Below, one piece after another: positions 16,062-21,492 of a stretch of DNA of 24,851 nucleotides. The position numbers were made by a program, and so were the translations under genes. The notes under the pieces are model-generated. The model had not been told where the DNA came from. It did no database searches and was given only the letters and a program-made list of their open reading frames with translations. Source of the DNA: a virus. The first letter of the stretch is position 1. Every line of letters begins with the position of its first letter. The stretch lies in the IMG/VR virus record IMGVR_UViG_3300031565_000341, positions 1-24,851 of that record; one strand, written 5' to 3'.

Positions 16062-16430
16062 CTAGATATTAGCTTCTCTTTTGCTTTTAATAAAGCTTAT
16101 TATTTGCTCAGTTTTCGCCCTGTAGTAGTCAGCAAATCTAGCGTAGCCTTCTTTATTCTGGTCCCAGTTCACATATAAGTTATTTCTTATACGCTGGCTT
16201 TGTGTTTTAGGACTGTCGTATATATCGCTTTCTAGCTTGTCTAGTTCTGCTATCGTTTCTTTGTCTAGCTTCTCTTCAGCTCTAAAGTATAGGTAGCCAT
16301 AGCTATCTAGTAGCTGGTATATTTGGGCCGCTTGCTGTGGGCTTTGCTCCTGGGTTACAAAGCGTATACTTATACTTCTATCTTTCCTAGGGCTAAAGCC
16401 GTCTAAATAGGCTGGTAGTAAAATCTTCAT
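16062..16430 (-). CDS. Hypothetical protein upstream of TerS
   Basis: This is a 122-residue soluble, charged, helical protein. It starts with MKILLPAYLDGFSPRKDRSI and has a central helix (QQAAQIYQLLDSYGYLYFRA), a charged region (EEKLDKETIAELDKLESDIY), and a basic end with FADYYRAKTEQIISFIKSKR. I do not recognise a family with known function. It lies two genes upstream of TerL and its ATG overlaps the stop of the tiny two-helix membrane gene (ATGA), so it belongs to the same operon. It could be a packaging or late-expression accessory protein. Confidence 0.75.
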   Translation of the reverse strand: MKILLPAYLDGFSPRKDRSISIRFVTQEQSPQQAAQIYQLLDSYGYLYFRAEEKLDKETIAELDKLESDIYDSPKTQSQRIRNNLYVNWDQNKEGYARFADYYRAKTEQIISFIKSKREANI

Positions 16431-16552
16431 AGGCTAGCGATTATTAGAACTAGTATAATAATATCTTTTATTTGCGCCCTTCCAGTACTTAGTATATCGA
16501 AAAGCATAGTAACTACTATAATTATACCTATAGTTATTTTTAGGTCTATCAC
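16427..16552 (-). CDS. 41-residue double-pass membrane protein, GTG start
   Basis: This small gene has perfect couplings on both sides. Its GTG start overlaps the stop of the Cys-cluster gene (GTGA), and its TGA overlaps the next ATG (ATGA). It encodes two hydrophobic segments, about residues 6-21 (ITIGIIIVVTMLFDIL) and 28-41 (IKDIIILVLIIASL), joined by a short polar loop (STGRAQ). Ten of its 14 Ile codons are ATA. Function unknown; a holin-like, antiholin-like or membrane-anchoring role is possible. It would have been missed by length filters. Confidence 0.65.
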   Translation of the reverse strand: MIDLKITIGIIIVVTMLFDILSTGRAQIKDIIILVLIIASL

Positions 16553-16971
16553 TTTAGCGCTTCTTTTGCTTCCTGGTACATTTGTTTTATACAAGTGCTA
16601 CAGCTGGTATATTTCTTATTGGTATCAAAGGCTTTGTTATAAGCATCTACAAAGGGCTGTATATTCCTATTCTTTATCGCTCCTTTGCTTTCCATTTCTT
16701 GTACAAATATCTTTAAGGCTTTCAGGGCTTCAGCATCTACCAGGCTACCCCATTTACCTAAAGGACATTTAGAAGTTTTTAGCCTGGTCTTTACTGGCAT
16801 TATACAGCCGCAAAGCCTTACCTTTCTTTTTCTACCGTCTATCTTTACTAGCTCGCCTTGGTCTTCTCCTATTATAAGGGGGCCACAAGTTCTAGTACTT
16901 TCTATGTAGTGGGGGCAATCTTTACAAATTTCTAGCCGTTGGTTTCTAGTGTTTCGGTCTGTGAATATCAT
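16549..16971 (-). CDS. Cys-cluster protein, probably zinc-binding
   Basis: This is a 140-residue protein with Cys at 16, 19, 29, 54, 56 and 69, then a second pair at 124 and 127 (CSTC). The first cluster (CKDCPHYIESTRTCG ... CGCIMPVKTRLKTSKCP) resembles zinc-ribbon-like domains seen in Bacteroidota phage proteins encoded near the packaging genes. A basic loop (KIDGRKRKVRL) lies between Cys 29 and 54. The middle region (about 78-115) is helical. No enzymatic motif is visible. It is coupled to the sigma-like gene (ATGA), so it may act in nucleic acid binding or late gene control. Function is not known. Confidence 0.7.
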   Translation of the reverse strand: MIFTDRNTRNQRLEICKDCPHYIESTRTCGPLIIGEDQGELVKIDGRKRKVRLCGCIMPVKTRLKTSKCPLGKWGSLVDAEALKALKIFVQEMESKGAIKNRNIQPFVDAYNKAFDTNKKYTSCSTCIKQMYQEAKEALK

Positions 16972-17414
16972 ACAGTACTTTTTATTATTTGCCTTACTTT
17001 ACTCAGTGTGTGGTATATTGTGCTTATAGGTATTTTACTTTCATCACTTAGTACTTTCATATTTTCGCCCATTAGGTATAGCTCAAAAATAGTTCTATCG
17101 AAGTAGTCTAGCCTTCTTATTATAGTATCTATTTTCTCTATAGCTATTCGCCTGTCTATATTAAACTCTTCGGGTATATTAGTCAGCTCCTGGTGTTCTA
17201 TCTTATAAAGCTTTTTAAAGTCCCCCCTTGTAGCGTTTATCTTTATAGCCCTTTTTAGGTAGGCTTCGGTCATATATTCATTCACATAGTAAAAGCCAGC
17301 GTCTACTACTTTTATATATGTGTGGCTTACAAGGTCGTAGGGGTCTTTACTATATATACTAGCATAAGCTACAAGCTTATCATAGTTAGCCGTTATATAG
17401 CTGTCTAGGCTCAT
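16968..17414 (-). CDS. Sigma-70-like regulator
   Basis: This is a 148-residue protein with two parts of sigma-factor type. Residues about 12-60 (SKDPYDLVSHTYIKVVDAGF) resemble region 2, with the DLVxxxYIKV pattern that in sigma factors contacts the core enzyme. Residues about 95-145 (RLDYFDRTIFELYLMGENMK, then IPISTIYHTLSKVRQII) form a region 4-like helix-turn-helix. This size and design match small ECF-like or RinA/ArpU-like phage regulators. It is coupled on both sides by ATGA overlaps with NinG and the Cys-cluster gene, just before the packaging genes. A late-transcription role is inferred. No promoter for it is visible. Confidence 0.7.
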   Translation of the reverse strand: MSLDSYITANYDKLVAYASIYSKDPYDLVSHTYIKVVDAGFYYVNEYMTEAYLKRAIKINATRGDFKKLYKIEHQELTNIPEEFNIDRRIAIEKIDTIIRRLDYFDRTIFELYLMGENMKVLSDESKIPISTIYHTLSKVRQIIKSTV

Positions 17415-17800
17415 AGTTTAACCAGGGCTTTATATTTGTGGGTCAGCTCTAGTAGCTCAGAATTACTATACTTTACTAACTGGTTACCCATATATACTAG
17501 CCTGTCCGCTGTACCTGGTCCGAAGTCCTGGTCTAATTTAAGGCCGTATATATATTGCTGCCCCCCATTAGTTTTATTACATCTTCTACACTGGGGCTGT
17601 ACGTTGGTTGTATTCCACCTTATACTGTACTTCATTCTAGTCTGAAAGTGGCCCGCTTGTAGTTCCTTGTAGTGCTTCTGTACCCCACAAGTATAACAAG
17701 TATTATAGCCTTCGCTGTCAGCGCCCCTAAGCCTTATATATATGCTGAAGGCTTCATCTAGGTCCTTTACTATTTTCTTTCTTGTAGGCTTTTTAGGCAT
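17411..17800 (-). CDS. ninG: NinG-like recombination nuclease
   Basis: This is a 129-residue protein with NinG-type features. A basic N terminus is followed by CYTCG (C35, C38), QAGHFQTR (H51) and CRRCN (C71, C74), with GGQQYIYGLKLDQDFGPG close behind. Together these form the Zn-coordinating, HNH-like core of NinG/Rap proteins, which cleave recombination intermediates in phage recombination. The length is shorter than lambda NinG but similar to Bacteroidota phage versions. The ATG lies 31 nt inside the upstream small gene. The neighbour RecE-like nuclease fits a recombination set. Confidence 0.8.
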   Translation of the reverse strand: MPKKPTRKKIVKDLDEAFSIYIRLRGADSEGYNTCYTCGVQKHYKELQAGHFQTRMKYSIRWNTTNVQPQCRRCNKTNGGQQYIYGLKLDQDFGPGTADRLVYMGNQLVKYSNSELLELTHKYKALVKL

Positions 17801-17949
17801 AGCTTAATTTCCTCTAAGATACTCATTTTTTTAGTATAACTAAGTGGCTTATAGAAAGTTATATACTTCTCTTTTTCTTCGTGGTATATATTATACTCTT
17901 CTTCTTCAGTGGCTAATATATGTAGTAAGCCTTCTATGTATTCTTTCAT
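17770..17949 (-). CDS. Small acidic hypothetical protein overlapping ninG
   Basis: This 59-residue ORF starts at ATG 17949 and ends at TAG 17770, overlapping ninG by 31 nt. It is acidic and helical, with ATEEEEYNIYHEEKEKYITF and a basic end (LCLKSLQERK). Ile codons are mostly ATA, and glutamate and tyrosine are frequent. It fills the gap before ninG in a tight operon. No function is suggested by sequence. Real coding is likely because of the open frame and the overlap. Confidence 0.6.
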   Translation of the reverse strand: MKEYIEGLLHILATEEEEYNIYHEEKEKYITFYKPLSYTKKMSILEEIKLCLKSLQERK

Positions 17950-17959
17950 TTTCTGTAAT

Positions 17960-17982
17960 TCTATTTAGCAATCTATTTAGCA
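17960..17982 (-). repeat. Short tandem direct repeat
   Basis: An 11-bp sequence (TGCTAAATAGA on the minus strand) occurs twice with a 12-bp period, just upstream of the 59-codon gene and overlapping the end of the 29-codon ORF. It could be an operator, a leader element or a simple duplication. Confidence 0.75.
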
Positions 17983-18066
17983 TTTATTGGTTTTGCTGCA
18001 AGTTTTGCTTAATAGAATATTCAAATCGCCTTGCAATAATCGGACGTTGTTCTTTTCGTATTTCAT
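17977..18066 (-). CDS. Possible 29-residue ORF after the tRNA
   Basis: ATG at 18066 follows the A/C-rich leader motif (AAACAAAACAAAA, 18071-18083) seen at early genes, so initiation here is plausible. The ORF reads MKYEKNNVRLLQGDLNILLS, then a Lys/Cys-rich end, and stops at 17977. It uses ATT for its single Ile, unlike the neighbours, and other frames of this stretch are open too. Coding is uncertain; it may be a leader peptide or noncoding. Confidence 0.35.
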   Translation of the reverse strand: MKYEKNNVRLLQGDLNILLSKTCSKTNKC

Positions 18067-18085
18067 AGTATTTTGTTTTGTTTAG

Positions 18086-18159
18086 TGCGCCCTCCAGGGC
18101 TTGAACCTGGGGCCCTCGCATTATGAGTGCGACGCTCTGACCTACTGAGCTAAGGGCGC
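18086..18159 (-). tRNA. tRNA with anticodon CAU (probably tRNA-Ile2)
   Basis: A full cloverleaf is visible on the minus strand. The acceptor stem is GCGCCCT/AGGGCGC, the D arm GCTC/GAGC, the anticodon arm TCGCA-CTCATAA-TGCGA, and the T arm CCAGG-TTCAAGC-CCTGG. The discriminator is A, and CCA is not encoded. Anticodon CAT means Met or Ile2 (C34 changed to lysidine, reading AUA). The first acceptor pair is G-C, so it is not initiator tRNA. C4-G69 and C5-G68, known as features that TilS recognises in tRNA-Ile2, are present. The genome uses ATA for most Ile codons sampled, which favours Ile2. It sits between the nuclease and ninG regions. Confidence 0.93.
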
Positions 18160-18198
18160 TATATTGGCTATAAAGCCTATATCTTTAAATATCGGCTA

Positions 18199-18909
18199 TT
18201 AAGCCCATTTAGGTAGCTCTAATATTTCTACTTTATCGCTATATCCTTGTGGCTGGCCGTCCCATATTAGAAAGTTATCTATAAGGCTATTTAGTAGCTT
18301 TTTACCTTCGCTTATTGCTTCAAGGTCTAGCCTATATAATTGAACATTATAAGGGGCTTTATTTTCTATCGCCACTATATAGAAGTCATTATAGCCTGTA
18401 AGCTCGCAATATACAGCGGCTTGTAAGTGGTAAAGAAGGTTATAGCTATCTCTAGTAAAAGCTTTGGGGCTAGCGTCTGTAGTTGTTTTAAGGTCCCCTA
18501 TAAAGCCTATACCCTTAAAATCTAAAAAGCCCCGCAAAGTTACTCCCCTGTATTCTTTCTCTAGCTCTAGCTCTTTTTGTGTACTATTTAGTAGCTCCAT
18601 AGCCAGGGTATTGTTATATACAGCTTCGGCCATTTTTAGTACTTCTTCGTAGTCGTTATAGGGTAGTATTTCTTTGCCCTGGTTATCTTCTAGGAAAGTA
18701 TTATATATAGCTTTACCTTCTTTAGTTCTTCTATCTACCTGGGGCGCTGTACCGTATCTTCTTCTATACTCTTCAGGCTCCAATACCATACAGTGTAAAG
18801 CGGACCCTTTTAGCATAGCTGGTGTAGTTTCCTGGTCCCTTTTTAGATATTGTAAAAGGTGGTTAGGGCTTTTACTAAAGGCTTTTAGTTTACTGTAGCT
18901 TAGTTTCAT
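18199..18909 (-). CDS. RecE-like PD-(D/E)XK exonuclease
   Basis: This is a 236-residue nuclease of the phage RecE C-terminal/PDDEXK type (PF12684-like, from memory). Motifs seen are GSALHCMVLEP (G35, H39), GFLDFKG (D130), GDLKTT (D139 and K141 of the catalytic D-x-K) and YHLQAAVYCEL (Q163), in the right order. It would chew 5' ends for recombination or concatemer processing. No RecT, Erf or Rad52 partner is recognised in the window. An A/C-rich leader (18911-18928) sits right before the ATG, and a terminator-like hairpin precedes it, so its expression may be separately controlled. Confidence 0.82.
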   Translation of the reverse strand: MKLSYSKLKAFSKSPNHLLQYLKRDQETTPAMLKGSALHCMVLEPEEYRRRYGTAPQVDRRTKEGKAIYNTFLEDNQGKEILPYNDYEEVLKMAEAVYNNTLAMELLNSTQKELELEKEYRGVTLRGFLDFKGIGFIGDLKTTTDASPKAFTRDSYNLLYHLQAAVYCELTGYNDFYIVAIENKAPYNVQLYRLDLEAISEGKKLLNSLIDNFLIWDGQPQGYSDKVEILELPKWA

Positions 18910-18910
18910 T

Positions 18911-18928
18911 TGTTCTGTTTTGTTTTGT
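18911..18928 (-). promoter_or_regulatory. A/C-rich translation leader of the nuclease gene
   Basis: The minus strand carries ACAAAACAAAACA (18916-18928) ending 6 nt before the ATG, with no Shine-Dalgarno-like sequence. Similar AAAACAAAAC tracts precede 18066, 19632, 20302 and, in shorter form, 21933. They are likely initiation enhancers suited to Bacteroidota ribosomes. Confidence 0.7.
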
Positions 18929-18976
18929 AAAAAAAAAGGGGGGGGTCCCGTAAATATCGTAAAACATTAGCCCCCC
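18929..18976 (-). terminator. Terminator-like hairpin / possible attenuator before the nuclease gene
   Basis: On the minus strand GGGGGG (18971-18976) can pair with part of an eight-C run (18938-18945) across a 25-nt loop, and nine T follow (18929-18937). It comes after a TATATTTG motif and directly before the nuclease leader. It may end early transcription or act as an attenuator. The large loop makes the strength uncertain. It shares a GGGGGCTAA...CCCCC form with the early leader at 21959-22017. Confidence 0.6.
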
Positions 18977-19026
18977 TTTAGGCAAGATTAACGCTAACAC
19001 TAAGCCCTAGCGCTTTAGGCTATTTT

Positions 19027-19034
19027 CAAATATA
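19027..19034 (-). promoter_or_regulatory. Possible -7 promoter element
   Basis: TATATTTG fits the Bacteroidota TAnnTTTG element and lies in the gap after 19045. No TTTG or TTG is seen at 17-23 nt upstream, so the promoter is weak or incomplete. It could serve the nuclease gene. Confidence 0.35.
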
Positions 19035-19044
19035 GTAAAATTAT

Positions 19045-19632
19045 TTACTTATTTTCTAGGTCTTTTTTAAGTTTATTAACTTCTTTTTGTTCAATTAAGC
19101 CAAGCGCCCCCATTCTTTCTAGGTGGTCCTGTACGCTTAAAGTACCCCTTAGCTTATCGCTTATTTTGTCTTGTGGTGGGGTATACTTTACTTCTTTTAC
19201 TTCTATAGCTGGCTTGTTCTTTTGCTCTATGTATCTTTCTCTAGCATCACATACCAGGCTTTCGTATTGTCGGGCGAAGTCTAAAAGCTCGGCCACTTTT
19301 AAGCGCTCGTATATCTTATATTCGCCCCTTATTATTTTCTGAAAAAGTAGGTTAAAGTGTTCCAGGCTCCAGCTTTGGCCGTAGTCTAGTAGCGCATCTA
19401 CCGCTAGCTGGTACTCTTCGGGTCCGTTAAGCCTTTTTTTAGCATCTATATATTCTGAAAGCTTAGCTACTTGAACGTACAAGTATAGCTTTACTTCCTG
19501 GGGGTATTGCTTCTTTAGTATAGATACGGTCCTTTGTGGGTTGAAGGCTTCGTAGTGGTCCTTAAATTTCTTTACCCCTAGCTTCTCAGCTAGTTGTAAG
19601 CCATTCGCTTGTTGGTAGTTCTGTAGTTCCAT
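19045..19632 (-). CDS. Probable replication-partner protein
   Basis: This is a 195-residue helical protein directly downstream of the initiator (47-nt overlap), in the place of a helicase loader-like P gene. A segment (DALLDYGQSWSLEHFNLLFQ, then RGEYKIYERLKVAELLDFAR) resembles Bacteroidota DUF6633-type proteins, as I recall them. The C-terminal 50 residues are charged (VQDHLERMGALGLIEQKEVN and a Lys-rich tail). No ATPase motif is seen. The ATG is preceded by AACAAAACACAAA 4 nt away, which is also coding for the initiator. A role in loading host helicase is inferred from position only. Confidence 0.6.
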   Translation of the reverse strand: MELQNYQQANGLQLAEKLGVKKFKDHYEAFNPQRTVSILKKQYPQEVKLYLYVQVAKLSEYIDAKKRLNGPEEYQLAVDALLDYGQSWSLEHFNLLFQKIIRGEYKIYERLKVAELLDFARQYESLVCDARERYIEQKNKPAIEVKEVKYTPPQDKISDKLRGTLSVQDHLERMGALGLIEQKEVNKLKKDLENK

Positions 19633-20302
19633 TGTTTTGTGTTTTGTTGTTTTGGTCTAAATTAAAAAAACCTTTCCAGCCATTCTCTAGGCTTTGCAAA
19701 ATTATTTTTTTAGCGCTTTCTTCTTGGCCCTCGCTAAGCCTTACCAGTTTATTTATAGCTGCTTGCTCGCTTTGTGCGCTCTTATACTTAAAGCTATGCT
19801 CTTTGGCTTTGTATTCTTTCCATTGGTCCCACAAAAAAATAAAATCGCCCCCCCAAGGGTATTCTATTCTATTCTGTTCTTTTCTCTTCTTATCTTCTCT
19901 TATCTCTTCTTCTCTTATCTTATCTGCTAGAACTTGCTTCGGTTTGCTATAGCTTTCTTTAGCATTGCTAGGCATTGCTTTAGCATTGCTAGCTTTTGCT
20001 TTACCCCCTTTACGGCCAGCTTCTACCCTTTTGAAGTGCTTATTTTCTACCTCTTCTAGCTGTGCATCTAGGAAAGATATAACTATATAGCCTTCTTCTT
20101 CAGTTATTACCTTATACTTCAGTAGCTCGTGGTAGCTTACTACAGCTTCTTCTTTTGCGTCTTCAGTAGATAGGTTGCCGCCTTTGTTCCAATATATACA
20201 GCATAGCCTTATATATTCGGCCTGAGCTTCTAGGCTGCATCTTTGTATTTTGCCCATAAACCACTGGGCGGGGCTAAATTTAAACCAGGTTAAGTATTCC
20301 AT
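19586..20302 (-). CDS. Replication initiator-like protein
   Basis: A start at 20302 (MEYLTWFKFSPAQWFMGKIQ) is chosen over a longer upstream reading, because it follows an A/C-rich leader and matches family starts. The protein is 238 residues. The N-terminal 110 or so (SPAQWFMGKIQ, YIRLCCIYWNKGGNLSTEDA) form a winged-helix-like domain common in phage replisome organisers and DnaD/DUF1376-type proteins. A Lys/Ala/Asn-rich linker with internal repeats (KASNAKAMPSNAKES) follows. The C-terminal part (FIFLWDQWKEYKAKEHSFKY, then SLENGWKGFFN) matches DnaD-like ends. It contains candidate origin repeats. It would recruit host replication proteins. Confidence 0.75.
   Translation of the reverse strand: MEYLTWFKFSPAQWFMGKIQRCSLEAQAEYIRLCCIYWNKGGNLSTEDAKEEAVVSYHELLKYKVITEEEGYIVISFLDAQLEEVENKHFKRVEAGRKGGKAKASNAKAMPSNAKESYSKPKQVLADKIREEEIREDKKRKEQNRIEYPWGGDFIFLWDQWKEYKAKEHSFKYKSAQSEQAAINKLVRLSEGQEESAKKIILQSLENGWKGFFNLDQNNKTQNNGTTELPTSEWLTTS
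19636..19648 (-). promoter_or_regulatory. A/C-rich translation leader of 19045-19632
   Basis: AACAAAACACAAA lies 4 nt before the ATG at 19632, inside the coding end of the initiator gene. It belongs to the family of AAAACAAAAC leaders and is 13 nt identical to the complement of the tract at 22155-22176. Confidence 0.65.
19861..19926 (-). other. Purine-strand tract in the initiator gene
   Basis: Only nine plus-strand bases in these 66 are purines, so the minus strand is nearly all A and G. Coding is a charged linker (ADKIREEEIREDKKRKEQNR). Adjacent iteron-like repeats (19958-19992) make the pair resemble the lambda origin, where iterons and a purine-asymmetric AT-rich tract lie in gene O. Confidence 0.65.
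19958..19992. repeat. Iteron-like repeats, candidate replication origin
   Basis: GCATTGCT (plus strand) occurs at 19962-19969, 19972-19979 and 19983-19990, a spacing of 10-11 bp that puts them on one DNA face. The longer TTTAGCATTGCTAG occurs at 19958-19971 and 19979-19992. They encode the SNAKA-type repeats of the initiator. The location within the initiator gene beside a purine tract suggests the origin. Confidence 0.6.
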
Positions 20303-20306
20303 TTTC

Positions 20307-20320
20307 TTGTGTTTTGTTTT
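20307..20320 (-). promoter_or_regulatory. A/C-rich translation leader of the initiator gene
   Basis: AAAACAAAACACAA lies 4 nt before the ATG at 20302. No Shine-Dalgarno sequence is present. It matches the complement of the tract at 22155-22176 over 14 nt, the longest of the four. Confidence 0.7.
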
Positions 20321-20351
20321 TACGAAGTTATAAAAAAGGGGCAAAGCGCCC

Positions 20352-20528
20352 CTATTTTCTTTTGCTTCTTGCATACCAGCGCCCGCTACTATACCCTATT
20401 CTTTCCTGTATATATAGCCTAGTTATAGCCTTGTCTACTTCTTCAGGGTTTAGCTTAGTTATGATCATTATACCCCTTCTAGTATTTCCACCTATACTAG
20501 CGTCTAGTACTTTTTGCTCGCTATTCAT
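20352..20528 (-). CDS. Small basic hypothetical protein
   Basis: This 58-residue protein starts with MNSEQKVLDASIGGNTRRGI and ends RWYARSKRK. The ATG overlaps the stop of the upstream gene (8-nt overlap). The composition is basic with a short helix (LNPEEVDKAITRLYIQERIG) in the middle. It lies between an HTH protein and the initiator. It may bind DNA or RNA, but nothing specific is recognised. The tight coupling supports a real gene. Confidence 0.7.
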   Translation of the reverse strand: MNSEQKVLDASIGGNTRRGIMIITKLNPEEVDKAITRLYIQERIGYSSGRWYARSKRK

Positions 20529-20736
20529 CTTTTGAAAGTAGCATATTTAGAATTTCGCCAGCTGTTAGCTTGGTATAGTCTATAAACTCAGGCAAGTAGT
20601 ATAGTAGCTTTCTTCTATCTTTTAGTAAAGCTGTTAGCTTGCTGTTAGTTATCTCCAGGTCTTTAGCCAGGTTACCCTTACTACCGTAGTAGGCTATAAG
20701 GTGGTTTATGTTTAATTTATTGTTATCAGTCCCCAT
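20521..20736 (-). CDS. Small helix-turn-helix-like protein
   Basis: This 71-residue protein has an N-terminal part (NINHLIAYYGSKGNLAKDLE) that with ITNSKLTALLKDRRKLLYYL resembles a Cro/CI-like helix-turn-helix: a G-N-L-A-K-D-L segment, then a turn and a recognition-like helix. The end has GEILNMLLSKDE. It overlaps the upstream HTH gene by 25 nt. It may regulate early genes or contact DNA in replication. The assignment rests on pattern only. Confidence 0.6.
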   Translation of the reverse strand: MGTDNNKLNINHLIAYYGSKGNLAKDLEITNSKLTALLKDRRKLLYYLPEFIDYTKLTAGEILNMLLSKDE

Positions 20737-21068
20737 AGTATAGTTATTTTTCTAGGTTGTTCTAATTCGATTAGTTGTACTTCTTTCTTTACTTCTTTCT
20801 TTGCTGGCTGTGAATTGCTATCAAATAGCTCGAGGTTATTTACTTCTAGGTAGGGCAAAGCATTACTTATACCCCTATTACCTAGCTCACCTGTGGTAAT
20901 ATAGTTGTTATACTCATATACCCAGCCTTTTAAGGTTTCATACTTTACCTGTAATAATTGGCTAGCCTTTTTTATCGTCATTCCCTGGGCCTTTAATTCT
21001 AAAGCCGCTTTAATATATTTAGCCTTTTGCTTTGGGTCGTAGTGCATATATTTTTTAGAAGGGTACAT
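20712..21068 (-). CDS. Helix-turn-helix protein
   Basis: This 118-residue protein has a helix-turn-helix in residues 13-50 (KQKAKYIKAALELKAQGMTI, KKASQLLQVKYETLKGWVYE), of the psq or transposase-type HTH seen in small phage DNA-binding proteins. The C-terminal half is a less structured linker (LGNRGISNALPYLEVNNLEL) with a Lys/Glu-rich end. It overlaps the SSB-like gene by 14 nt. A regulatory or replication-accessory role is plausible, with no known target. Confidence 0.65.
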   Translation of the reverse strand: MYPSKKYMHYDPKQKAKYIKAALELKAQGMTIKKASQLLQVKYETLKGWVYEYNNYITTGELGNRGISNALPYLEVNNLELFDSNSQPAKKEVKKEVQLIELEQPRKITILWGLITIN

Positions 21069-21492
21069 CTTCGCCCCCTTTCTTAGCTTCTACTATTCCT
21101 TGACTAACATAATTATAGAAGTATTCAGCCAGGCCTGTATATTGTACTGGCTCCATACCTAGCCCTAAAGCTTCTACAGCGGCCTTTAAACTACTTTGCC
21201 TCATTATTTGGTCTTGCTGGTCTTTACTCTTAGCGCCCCCATAGCTTTTACCGCCACCGCTACTAGCTTGGTAGCTTTCTAGCTTTTTAACGGCTCCATA
21301 CTTACCGTACTGGCTTTCCCCCCTTACAGTTACTTCTACCTGGTCCCCAGGCTTAAAAGGGCTTTGCTCGGTTTGGTGGTTAGCTGTTAGCTCTAGGCCG
21401 TCTTCAAAGGTGTACTTAAACTTATACAGTAAGCCGCTGGGACCCTGGTAAGTTTCATTTTTGCTAGTTACTTCTTTTACTGTGTTTTGCAT
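21055..21492 (-). CDS. OB-fold SSB-like protein
   Basis: This is a 145-residue protein. Residues about 8-75 read as an OB-fold: LLYKFKYTFEDGLELTANHQ, KPGDQVEVTVRGESQYGKYG and a following strand. A Gly/Ser/Lys-rich linker (76-92) and a helix (DQQDQIMRQSSLKAAVEALG) follow, and the protein ends in GGEDVPF. The acidic tip ending in PF is the hallmark of bacterial SSB proteins, which bind partner proteins by it. It would bind phage single-stranded DNA and couple host repair and replication proteins. It is part of the early operon with several overlaps. Confidence 0.8.
   Translation of the reverse strand: MQNTVKEVTSKNETYQGPSGLLYKFKYTFEDGLELTANHQTEQSPFKPGDQVEVTVRGESQYGKYGAVKKLESYQASSGGGKSYGGAKSKDQQDQIMRQSSLKAAVEALGLGMEPVQYTGLAEYFYNYVSQGIVEAKKGGEDVPF

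Noticed and set aside
18086-18159. tRNA as an integration att site
   Set aside because: No integrase gene is in the window, and the tRNA is complete with no partial duplicate seen.
20303-20374. Longer start for the initiator gene
   Set aside because: The 24 extra residues overlap the upstream 58-codon gene, and the leader motif sits before the internal ATG at 20302.
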